Positions 7,297 to 13,785 of a stretch of DNA of 29,117 nt are shown here, one piece after another (position 1 is the stretch's first letter; every line of letters begins with the position of its first letter). The notes beneath the pieces are model-generated. The model saw only the letters and a program-made list of their open reading frames with translations, was not told the DNA's origin and did not search any database. Origin of the DNA: an uncultured Collinsella sp. Lineage in GTDB: Bacteria > Actinomycetota > Coriobacteriia > Coriobacteriales > Coriobacteriaceae. The stretch lies in assembly GCA_902470365.1 (NCBI GenBank), contig CABRFZ010000027.1, positions 1-29,117 of the forward strand, in the 5' to 3' direction. The position numbers and the translations under genes were made by a program.

Positions 7297-8406
7297 ATGG
7301 CAAAGGTAAAAATCAGCGACGTCGCGCGCGAGGCCGGGGTTTCGCTGGGCACGGTTTCCAACGCGCTCAACCATCCCGAAAAGTTGCGCCCCGAGACCCT
7401 CAAGCTCATCAACGAGACCATCAGTCGCCTTGGCTACCTGCCCAACCAAAGCGCCCGTCAGCTCGCGGGCGGCGCCACCAAGTCCTTTGGACTGGTGCTC
7501 CCCCGTCTCGATCACGGCTTTTCGCTCCAAATCGCCAGCGGCGCCCACAACGAGGCCCGCAAGCACGGCTACGACTTGCTCATCGCCAACGCCGATAACG
7601 ACGATATTCTCGAGGACCATTACCTGCGCTACTTTATGGGCACCCAGATGTCCGGCGTCATGGTTCAGCCCATGGCATCCCCCGACTGGCACCCCGCCAT
7701 GACCAAGATGCCCGTGCCGATCGTCCATCTGGACATCCATTGCTCCGAGCCCGGCTACTACGTAGCGGCCGACAATGAGGCCCAGGGTCGCATCATTGCC
7801 GAACTTGCCATCGCCCGCGGCGCGCACCATATTGTCGTCGTCGGCCGAGCAGCATTTATGCAACTCACCCTGCGCGTCCTTGGCATTCATAAGGCGCTCG
7901 CCCTGCACCCCGATATCAAGATCGAAGTCATCGACGCCGGCGAATGGAATACCGCTGCCGACGGCTACGGCATCGGTGCCCAAATCGCCGAGCGCCCCGC
8001 GGACGAACGTCCCGATTTTGTCGTCGGCCTGACCGATGTGTTGGCCTCGGGTGTCGTTTCGGCACTGGTCGACAAGGGCATCTCTGTCCCCGGGCAAGTA
8101 CGCGTGGCCGGATGCGACGGCAACCCGCTCGCTTGGAGCGGATCGGTCCCGCTCACTACGGTAGCGCCCCCGGGCTACGAGATTGGCCGCAAGGGTGTCC
8201 AACTGCTGATGGAGCAAATCGAGAACAAGGCCCCGGCAAAGATCAAGCATGTCCGTGTCGGCTCCGCAGTGCGTACCGTCACCGCAGTCGCCGCCGAGGA
8301 TATCAACCGCCAAGAACTGGTACGTCCGTTCCTACTGGAACGCGCCAGCACCCAGGCAAGCAGCCAGACCGACGCCACGGCCATCAACCTCGGTGCGTAT
8401 CTATAG
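7297..8406 (+). CDS. LacI family transcriptional regulator
   Basis: The 369-residue protein has the LacI layout. A helix-turn-helix and hinge helix occupy residues 1-60 (VKISDVAREAGVSLGTVSNA, then NHPEKLRPETLKLI and LGYLPNQSARQLA), followed by a periplasmic-binding-protein-like effector domain from about 65 (SFGLVLPRLDHGFSLQIASG) with the late GCDGNPLAWSG segment near 270. Such regulators normally repress sugar or nucleoside genes until an effector binds; the effector is not evident. AAAGGGG at 7285-7291 fixes the start at 7297; an upstream in-frame ATG at 7252 overlaps the promoter. It is divergent from glmS across a 313-base region full of palindromes. The next gene, a HAD phosphatase, is convergent, so this appears to be a one-gene unit. 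Whether glmS is a target cannot be told. Confidence 0.93.
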   Translation: MAKVKISDVAREAGVSLGTVSNALNHPEKLRPETLKLINETISRLGYLPNQSARQLAGGATKSFGLVLPRLDHGFSLQIASGAHNEARKHGYDLLIANADNDDILEDHYLRYFMGTQMSGVMVQPMASPDWHPAMTKMPVPIVHLDIHCSEPGYYVAADNEAQGRIIAELAIARGAHHIVVVGRAAFMQLTLRVLGIHKALALHPDIKIEVIDAGEWNTAADGYGIGAQIAERPADERPDFVVGLTDVLASGVVSALVDKGISVPGQVRVAGCDGNPLAWSGSVPLTTVAPPGYEIGRKGVQLLMEQIENKAPAKIKHVRVGSAVRTVTAVAAEDINRQELVRPFLLERASTQASSQTDATAINLGAYL

Positions 8407-8432
8407 CACGCCCGCGAGTATGCTAAGTCGTC

Positions 8433-8480
8433 GCTTAAGCAAAAGGGGCCCGACCATTGCCGGACCCCTTTTGCTTAAGC
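8433..8480. terminator. Bidirectional terminator between the LacI-type gene and the HAD phosphatase
   Basis: A 20-base arm (8433-8452, GCTTAAGCAAAAGGGGCCCG) pairs with 8461-8480 with one mismatch. The stem has an internal AAAAGGGG/CCCCTTTT run, giving U-rich 3' sides in both directions. It sits between two convergent genes. Confidence 0.85.
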
Positions 8481-8519
8481 GCAAACGTGAGCAATCGCTC
8501 GTTTCAACGCCGCAATTTT

Positions 8520-9170
8520 CTAGCGCACAGTCTTGATTGCCGCCGCCAGGTCGAACAACGTATCGAGCACGGCCTCGCAGCCATCCACCACGTCCTGCGG
8601 CAGCGGCACAATATCGGGGACGGCAAAGACGTGGCAGCCGGCCGTGATGCCCGAGACGCAACCATTGCGCGAATCCTCGACCACGGCGCACTCCTCGGGG
8701 GCAAAGCCCGCACGCTCGCAGGCGAGCAGATACATCTCGGGGTCGGGCTTGCCGTGCACGACGTCCTCGCCACACGTTACCGTTTCAAACTTGTCAAAAA
8801 GACCGACCATCTTAAGGTTGCGCTCGGCCGTAACGAGGCGCGACGACGTCGCTAGGCCCACGTGATAGCCCGCAGCTAGCAGCTCGTCTAGGCACTCGGC
8901 GGCGCCGGCCTTAAGTTCCAGTTCGGTCTTGACCATCTCGTCGCGAATCTCCTTGTGGCGACGATAGATCGCCTCGGTGGTTTCGTGGCTGCCATAATGC
9001 TTATCGAGGATGTCCATAACATCGGGCAGCGTGCGGCCGATAAACTGATGGATCAGCGCTTCATCAATCGCGAGCCCCAGCTCAGCGGCGCCTGCCTTCC
9101 AGGCCTTAATCCCCAAACGCTCGGTATCAACCAGCGTTCCATCCATGTCAAAAATAACAGCCTTGATCAT
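8520..9170 (-). CDS. HAD-superfamily hydrolase, beta-phosphoglucomutase-like
   Basis: This 216-residue protein carries all four HAD motifs. Motif I is VIFDMDGTLVDTE at residues 5-17 with the nucleophile and acid/base aspartates, motif II is the serine in LATSSR, motif III the lysine in GEDVVHGKPDPEMYL, and motif IV VVEDSRNG. The alpha-helical cap after motif I (about 20-85) marks it as subfamily IA, the group of phosphoglycolate phosphatases, beta-phosphoglucomutases and sugar-phosphate phosphatases. The substrate is not resolved. It is a single cytoplasmic enzyme transcribed towards the LacI-type gene and divergent from larE, separated by 168 AT-rich bases that must hold both promoters. Confidence 0.92.
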   Translation of the reverse strand: MIKAVIFDMDGTLVDTERLGIKAWKAGAAELGLAIDEALIHQFIGRTLPDVMDILDKHYGSHETTEAIYRRHKEIRDEMVKTELELKAGAAECLDELLAAGYHVGLATSSRLVTAERNLKMVGLFDKFETVTCGEDVVHGKPDPEMYLLACERAGFAPEECAVVEDSRNGCVSGITAGCHVFAVPDIVPLPQDVVDGCEAVLDTLFDLAAAIKTVR

Positions 9171-9217
9171 ATCGGTCCCCCTCGCCGGATTGCATTACTG
9201 CCACTCTACCGCACTTT

Positions 9218-9240
9218 ACAAGCTTGTATATAACGTATAT
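9218..9240. promoter_or_regulatory. AT-rich palindromic region between the HAD gene and larE
   Basis: ACAAGCTTGT (9218-9227) is a perfect palindrome and runs into TATATA-ACG-TATATA (9227-9241). The segment is far more AT-rich than its surroundings and lies where the minus-strand HAD gene's promoter should be. No specific binding protein can be named. Confidence 0.35.
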
Positions 9241-9276
9241 AGCATATTGCACTTTCGTTACATAGCTGGAAGTCTT

Positions 9277-9316
9277 ATGACAAACAGCTCGGTGGGATTA
9301 TAGTTTCATCCGAGCT
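9277..9316 (+). promoter_or_regulatory. Candidate larE promoter flanked by an inverted repeat
   Basis: ATGACA (9277-9282) and TATAGT (9299-9304) are 16 bases apart. AGCTCGG (9286-9292) and CCGAGCT (9310-9316) bracket the -10 as a perfect 7-bp inverted repeat with a 17-base spacer, which could be an operator. AAGGAA at 9328-9333 is the ribosome site for larE. Confidence 0.45.
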
Positions 9317-9338
9317 TTAATAACTGTAAGGAACTTTC

Positions 9339-10217
9339 ATGCTTTCAGACACCGCCGCACCCGCAGAGGAGCTTCAGGAAAAACTCGCAGCACTCGAGCA
9401 GCTGCTTTTGGCATACGGACGCGTCGCCATCGGCTTTTCCGGTGGTGTCGACAGCAGCTTTTTGGCCGCGGTCTGCGCCCGCATCATGCCTACCAATACC
9501 CTCCTCGTCCATCTCACCACGCCGCTCATCGGCACGCCCGAACAGACTTCGTTTGAGCAGTCCGTTGATGGGCAAGCTGATGAAGGGGCGCATTTTAAGC
9601 TCCCCGTGCTCAATCTTTCGGTCGATCAGCTGCAGCTCCCCCAGGTAGCCTGTAACGATGCCAATCGCTGCTACCACTGCAAGCACGCCGGCTTTACCGC
9701 CATCGTCAACCACGCCAAGTCGCTCGGCTTTCCCACCGTCATCGATGGCAGCAATGCAAGTGATCGCGGCGACTACCGCCCTGGTATGCGCGCGGCAAAA
9801 GAGCTCGGCGTACGCTCCCCTCTCATGGAGGTCGGCTTTACCAAGGACGAAGAGCGCGAGCTGCTGCGCGCATGGGGCTATCCCGTTTGGAACCTGCCGG
9901 CGGGAGCATGTCTTGCCACGCGCGTTCCCACGGGCGAGGAGCTTACGCGCGAGAAGGTCTCCCTGATTCGCGCCTGCGAGGATTACCTGCACGATCTTGA
10001 TCTGGCACAGGTACGCGCGCGCTTGGTCGGCGGCTGCATGCATATCGAGGCCGCACCCGCAGATGTCGCCAAGATTGCCACCCTCGGCGGTGCCGCCGTC
10101 GACGACAAGGGCAAGACCCCGCTGCCCGCCGTTATCGAGTCCGCGCTGCGCGAGCTGGGCTGCGACCATATCTCCCCCGAGGTCACCCCCTACATTCACG
10201 GCAACATGAACCTTTAG
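9339..10217 (+). CDS. larE: ATP-dependent sacrificial sulfur transferase LarE
   Basis: LarE adenylates the carboxylates of the pyridinium dicarboxylate precursor and supplies sulfur for the nickel-pincer cofactor of lactate racemase and related LarA enzymes. The 292-residue length fits the family. The PP-loop ATP-pyrophosphatase motif SGGVDS is at 34-39, the family motif GSNASDRGDYRPGMRA at 137-152, and PAGACLATR at 187-195 contains the conserved Cys191 that corresponds to the sacrificial sulfur-donor cysteine. Cys111 and Cys114 (RCYHCK) with Cys191 give three cysteines, as in LarE forms reported to bind a [4Fe-4S] cluster that carries sulfur catalytically; which type this is cannot be decided here. 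No larA, larB or larC is adjacent, so this is an isolated larE. Its stop is followed by the two-hairpin element, copy B. Confidence 0.92.
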   Translation: MLSDTAAPAEELQEKLAALEQLLLAYGRVAIGFSGGVDSSFLAAVCARIMPTNTLLVHLTTPLIGTPEQTSFEQSVDGQADEGAHFKLPVLNLSVDQLQLPQVACNDANRCYHCKHAGFTAIVNHAKSLGFPTVIDGSNASDRGDYRPGMRAAKELGVRSPLMEVGFTKDEERELLRAWGYPVWNLPAGACLATRVPTGEELTREKVSLIRACEDYLHDLDLAQVRARLVGGCMHIEAAPADVAKIATLGGAAVDDKGKTPLPAVIESALRELGCDHISPEVTPYIHGNMNL

Positions 10218-10339
10218 GTTACGCCGTTTTACAAACGGCGTAACTGCTCGGCGCTGCGCAGGCCCCGGGCACGGCAATCTGACGTTCAACTTCACGGGCG
10301 CGACCAAAAGGTCAGCGCCCGCTTGTTTCACGTCACCTT
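10218..10339 (+). repeat. Two-hairpin dispersed element, copy B (after larE)
   Basis: The element begins directly at the larE stop. Hairpin 1 is GTTACGCCGTTT (10218-10229) with AAACGGCGTAAC (10233-10244), 12 perfect pairs and a 3-base loop. Hairpin 2 (10296-10320) has arms GGGCGCGACC and GGTCAGCGCCC around AAAA. TGACGT (10280-10285) and ACGTCA (10330-10335) can close an outer stem. No T-run follows hairpin 1, so a plain terminator is not a full explanation. Confidence 0.8.
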
Positions 10340-10391
10340 ACCGCACCCGGAGCCCGCTCGCTCGCATATGCTCAACCTGCACTGCGTTAAC

Positions 10392-10442
10392 TGACCTGCC
10401 AAAAAGGGACAGGTTTATTTTGGCAGGTTTTATCTGGGGAAA
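10392..10442 (+). repeat. GGGACAGG hairpin element family A, copy 3
   Basis: The arms ACCTGCCAAAA (10394-10404) and TTTTGGCAGGT (10418-10428), the loop AGGGACAGGTTTA and the tail TTTTATCTGGGGAAA match copy 1 almost base for base. It lies between copy B of the two-hairpin element and the end of the AlbA_2 gene, touching no coding sequence. Confidence 0.85.
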
Positions 10443-10513
10443 TATCGCGAGACAGTCGCCCCTCTGGCACCCATCTAACTTCGAGAGACACTAGAAGGGC
10501 GCCCCGGCTGCAT

Positions 10514-12214
10514 CTACTTCTTCCGATATCGGCGGTTGCGGCTCGTCGATGAGCCCATTACTTCGATGAGTCCTTTATCCGCCATTTTTGGCAGATGGTA
10601 ACGGACAGACGAAATTCTGACCCCCGATGCAACCGCTATTTCTCGCGCCGTCATATCCACTTCGGCGCTGAGAGCCTCCAGGATCCTATCCGCCGTCGAA
10701 GCTGACGATTCTCTGTTCATATCGATAATTTCAAACGTGTCTTTGCCGCATTTTGACAGGACATGTTTATCCACAAGGTCCCCGCAGATCAGGCGAATGT
10801 CATCCGAATCCCACTTCAGGGCCTCTCGTATTTTTTGAACATCGCATACGCACCCATGCTCCCGCATAAACATGAGCAGTGTTTCCTCGCGATCCGTCAG
10901 CTCGATGCCCACATGGCTCTGAATCCACGTACGGTTTTCAGCAAGCTCCGCCCCGTGCCGGGAAAGCAGCACCGTAAACGAATCGGCCTTAACGATAAAT
11001 TTCGGCCTGCCAAGCGAACGAGACTCCATCTCGCGAATCATAGCCGGGATACCAGATCCCTGGCTTTCCGCAACGGCCCCCTCGGCATGCTCTAACGGCG
11101 TCGCCCCCATTAGGCTCATGAGCTTTGGGTTTCGACAGCGCGATTCCCCGTCTGCAAGATTGTCCACCGTCTTTCCGCCCCAAAGCCCGCCAGGGTTTTT
11201 GATCTCTATTCTGTCTGGATAGATATCGACACTCACGGCCTGCCCCACAAACATGGGCGAATATTCTCGATGGATGCAGGCATTTGCCAAGGCCTCGCGC
11301 AAAACCTCCTGGGGAACTTCCCAATCCTCCCTTCTGCCAGCACCTTGCACTATCGCCGCTTTGCGCAAGTTTCGTCCAATCGCGGCAAGGGCATCTTCGA
11401 TGCAAGCCGGAATCGGGCCATCGCACAACTGGCGGTCAATAAACCGGGGTTGCCCGGGTGCAGATTTTTCCACATCGGAATGAACGGCGACATCGATCAT
11501 CAGTTTGGGATAGAACTGCTGGGGGTAAATTCCCGCCGACAGAAGCCCCGCGAGCTTCACGGCGCCATCCTTTGTAGTGATATTGAGTCTGACCAGCTGC
11601 TTTTCCAGCGTATCGGCCCCGCGCAAAACGCGCGGGGTCTGCAGCCGGCGATTTGCGATAATAGACCGCACGACATCTGGATCCAAATCCTCGACCGTTG
11701 CCTCCGAAACCACCGTGCCGTCTGCATCGCTCGGAAGCAACGCACTCTGCAGCTCATATAGCTCAGCGGGTGACATCTTGATATCTTTATCATCCACGCG
11801 CTTGTAGCTACCGTTCTGCACGCCGCGCGCGCCGATATAGCAAGGCTTCGCTTTAAGCTCAAGTTCAAAGATGCGCACTAGAAGCACCTGGAGCCCGTCG
11901 ACCTCGCCTCGATCAAGCTCGTACCGCGGCGCATGGGTCACCACTGCCGCTGAGCCTCCGTCTCCGATACCCGAAACAAACTGATCGCGCACCCTATCGA
12001 TAGCAAAGTTAGCCGAAGGAACAAATCCTTCGGCTTCATTCAGGCCCAAAATAATGAGCCCACCCGCAGTGTTCGCAAAAGCGCTCACTGTCTCCCATAC
12101 GTCTGCGCTCAATTTATTCGTGCAGGCTTTAACTTCTACCGATGCGTCATCAGTCCCCCGCCTGCGAAGGCGCTCAACGATAAGGCCAAGAGGTTCATCC
12201 AGCAGCATTGGCAT
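10514..12214 (-). CDS. AlbA_2/Schlafen-type putative DNA-binding protein with ATP-binding and winged-helix domains
   Basis: The 566-residue protein has an N-terminal AlbA_2 (Schlafen-like) domain (about 8-140; SVEVKACTNKLSADVWETVS, AFANTAGGLIILGLNE), a middle GHKL-like ATP-binding region of the HATPase_c_4 type (about 300-420; EALANACIHREYS 308-320, IKNPGGLWGG 338-347, GSGIPAM 386-392), and two C-terminal winged helices (about 440-495, and 505-566 with TAREIAVASGVRISSVRYHL). This architecture is common in mobile and accessory bacterial loci; some relatives are transcription regulators and some are linked to defence, and the function of this one is unknown. Base composition is visibly more AT-rich than its neighbours, suggesting transfer. 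ATG 12214 is preceded by AGAGAGG, part of an upstream TTAGAGAGA array, so autoregulation by the winged helices is likely. No partner gene is adjacent. Confidence 0.88.
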   Translation of the reverse strand: MPMLLDEPLGLIVERLRRRGTDDASVEVKACTNKLSADVWETVSAFANTAGGLIILGLNEAEGFVPSANFAIDRVRDQFVSGIGDGGSAAVVTHAPRYELDRGEVDGLQVLLVRIFELELKAKPCYIGARGVQNGSYKRVDDKDIKMSPAELYELQSALLPSDADGTVVSEATVEDLDPDVVRSIIANRRLQTPRVLRGADTLEKQLVRLNITTKDGAVKLAGLLSAGIYPQQFYPKLMIDVAVHSDVEKSAPGQPRFIDRQLCDGPIPACIEDALAAIGRNLRKAAIVQGAGRREDWEVPQEVLREALANACIHREYSPMFVGQAVSVDIYPDRIEIKNPGGLWGGKTVDNLADGESRCRNPKLMSLMGATPLEHAEGAVAESQGSGIPAMIREMESRSLGRPKFIVKADSFTVLLSRHGAELAENRTWIQSHVGIELTDREETLLMFMREHGCVCDVQKIREALKWDSDDIRLICGDLVDKHVLSKCGKDTFEIIDMNRESSASTADRILEALSAEVDMTAREIAVASGVRISSVRYHLPKMADKGLIEVMGSSTSRNRRYRKK

Positions 12215-12219
12215 TCCGC

Positions 12220-12397
12220 CTCTCTAAAACAATAGAGTTATCTCTCTAAAGTGTAGTATATCTCTCTAACTTTAGAGAGATAAGCACCTTATTTTAGAGA
12301 GACATTTAGAGAGATGTATCGGATTCTCTGGTAGATTGCCCAATGTTATCTCTTTAACTGGCTTTCTCTTTAGAGAGACGAGCGCGACCTCTCTAAT
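12220..12397 (-). repeat. Array of about ten TTAGAGAGA half-sites, candidate autoregulatory operator
   Basis: Exact or near-exact TTTAGAGAGA/TCTCTCTAAA units start near 12220, 12241, 12261, 12271, 12292, 12305, 12347 (one change), 12364, 12369 and 12388, with a partial one at 12232. The best dyad is TATCTCTCTAA (12259-12269) with TTAGAGAGATA (12272-12282), a perfect 11-bp repeat with a 2-base centre. A minus-strand -10 TATACT (12255-12260) and weak -35 TTATCT (12278-12283) lie 17 bases apart on either side of that dyad, and the unit at 12220 overlaps the ribosome site of the AlbA_2 gene. Confidence 0.8.
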
Positions 12398-12466
12398 CAT
12401 GGGCTCCACTCTTTAAGGTGCACACTTCCTAACCGTGCCCTAAGTTGCGGTGAAATAGTCCCCGAT

Positions 12467-12517
12467 TAACCTGCCAAAAAGGAACAGGTTTATTTTGGTA
12501 GGTTTTATCTGGGGAAA
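12467..12517 (+). repeat. GGGACAGG hairpin element family A, copy 4
   Basis: AACCTGCCAAAA (12468-12479) pairs with TTTTGGTAGGTT (12493-12504), one pair being G-U. The loop is AGGAACAGGTTTA (one change from copies 1 and 3) and the tail is TTTTATCTGGGGAAA. It lies upstream of the nuclease gene, so it is not simply a terminator placed after a gene. Confidence 0.85.
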
Positions 12518-12557
12518 CGCCGAATAGCCCCACATCAACAACTGCCGCAGCTCCATA

Positions 12558-12588
12558 TGAGACAAATGAATCAGTAGCGTTTGTCTCA
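12558..12588. promoter_or_regulatory. TGAGACAAA inverted repeat upstream of the nuclease gene
   Basis: TGAGACAAA (12558-12566) and TTTGTCTCA (12580-12588) are perfect 9-bp arms with a 13-base spacer, ending 84 bases before the nuclease start. It may be an operator for the nuclease gene or another small hairpin element. Confidence 0.45.
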
Positions 12589-12672
12589 AATCTTAAGTAT
12601 TTGTTCGACAGAACGGCCCTTGCCGGCTCCTGCTAGACTGGTAGATTCCCAACCGTCCATCCAGGAGCCTCA

Positions 12673-13656
12673 ATGTCGCGCAAGCCCGCCTACAAGCAAA
12701 TACTTTCCATCGGCACCGCCGTGGTGCTAGGGTTTGCGCTGTTTACGGGATCGCTTGACGGGGCGCCCAAGCTGCTGTCGCCGCAAAGCGATGAGCAAGC
12801 GGCGGCTCTGGCCGAAAAACAAAACGAGAGCCCCAGCCGCACCGACGACGAGGCAGACCTGGTTGCCCGGCTCGAATCGGGAACGGCGAGCTCCCCGGAC
12901 CCTCAAAACAGCCAGGACTCTGGCGATGGCTCCGATTCCGCCGCAACCGACACCGGCGATGGCGCTTCCGCGGACAGCGCCGCCACCCCCATCGACGAGG
13001 TCGAAAACCCCGACCTCAACCGCGCCCGCGGTGTTTATCTCAGCAGCATTCCCGACTACGCCGGCAACCCCTACGTTGCCCTGCGCGCCGACAGCACGCA
13101 CCCGCTCGGCACACCATCATTCACGCTCGATGAATACGAGCGCGCCACCGAAGAGGGCTGCTTTAAGAAGTTCTCCAAGCTTGACAGCCTGGGCCGCACC
13201 CGCAAAGCGCTCGCCTGCGTGGGCCCCGAATCACTCGGTCAAGGCGAGCGCGGCGATATCTCGCGTATCCATCCCGCTGGATGGCGCCAGCAGCGCTACG
13301 ACTTTATTCCGGGCCAGAGCCTCTACAACCGCTGCCATCTCATCGCCTGGTCGCTCTGCGGCGAAAACGCCAACCGCAAGAATCTCCTCACCGGCACGCG
13401 TTATCTCAACGAGACAGGCATGCTGCCGTTTGAGGAGCAGATTCTCGGCTACATCCGCGAGACGGGCAACCACGTGCTCTATCGCGTCACACCCATGTAT
13501 AACGAAGAGGAACTTGTCTGCCGCGGCGTGCGCCTTGAGGCGCAATCGGTCGAGGACCACGGCAAGACCCTCTGCTTCCACGTGTACTGCTACAACCTGC
13601 AGCCGCACGTGCAGATCGACTACGCCACCGGCCGCAACCAGGCATCCGGAGACTAG
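12673..13656 (+). CDS. Secreted or membrane-anchored DNA/RNA non-specific endonuclease (DNA-entry nuclease type)
   Basis: The 327-residue protein starts with a basic stretch and one hydrophobic segment (ILSIGTAVVLGFALFTG, about 10-26), a signal peptide or anchor. A Ser/Asp/Ala-rich low-complexity linker (about 35-115) follows, then a beta-beta-alpha-metal nuclease domain (about 130-325). The active-site region reads YNRCHLIAWSLCGENANRKN (around 222-241), with the histidine as general base and the asparagine as Mg ligand, then LLTGTRYLNETGMLPFE and ETGNHVLYRVTPMY. This variant of the DRGH motif, with RCH, is the form seen in many Gram-positive EndA-like nucleases. It would degrade extracellular DNA or RNA or process DNA for uptake; no competence gene is nearby. 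AGGAG at 12663-12667 fixes the start. The linker is typical of wall-exposed proteins. Confidence 0.9.
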   Translation: MSRKPAYKQILSIGTAVVLGFALFTGSLDGAPKLLSPQSDEQAAALAEKQNESPSRTDDEADLVARLESGTASSPDPQNSQDSGDGSDSAATDTGDGASADSAATPIDEVENPDLNRARGVYLSSIPDYAGNPYVALRADSTHPLGTPSFTLDEYERATEEGCFKKFSKLDSLGRTRKALACVGPESLGQGERGDISRIHPAGWRQQRYDFIPGQSLYNRCHLIAWSLCGENANRKNLLTGTRYLNETGMLPFEEQILGYIRETGNHVLYRVTPMYNEEELVCRGVRLEAQSVEDHGKTLCFHVYCYNLQPHVQIDYATGRNQASGD

Positions 13657-13717
13657 TGCCGACCGCACCGCCCGTAACCCAAAAATGATTCGTTTTCCTC
13701 CGTCCCCATGGGATCAA

Positions 13718-13752
13718 AAAAGGCCGCCCTGGATTACCCAGGGCGGCCTTTT
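13718..13752. terminator. Bidirectional terminator between the nuclease and EF-G-like genes
   Basis: AAAAGGCCGCCCTGG (13718-13732) pairs perfectly with CCAGGGCGGCCTTTT (13738-13752) around a 5-base loop. Six T residues follow on the minus strand and four on the plus strand, so it can end both convergent genes. Confidence 0.9.
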
Positions 13753-13785
13753 CGTCAGCGTCCACATTGCAGGCAACGCCACACG

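Larger units (their letters stand above)
12215..12672. promoter_or_regulatory. 458-base regulatory region between the AlbA_2 gene and the nuclease gene
   Basis: This gene-less divergent region holds, in order, the TTAGAGAGA array (12220-12397), hairpin family A copy 4 (12467-12517), a TGAGACAAA inverted repeat (12558-12588), a possible extended -10 TGCTAGACT (12631-12639) and the nuclease ribosome site AGGAG (12663-12667). No open reading frame with a ribosome site was seen in it. Confidence 0.6.

Noticed and set aside
12220..12397. Repeated TTAGAGAGA units as a CRISPR array
   Set aside because: Units are too short, spacing is irregular, both orientations occur, and no cas gene is present.
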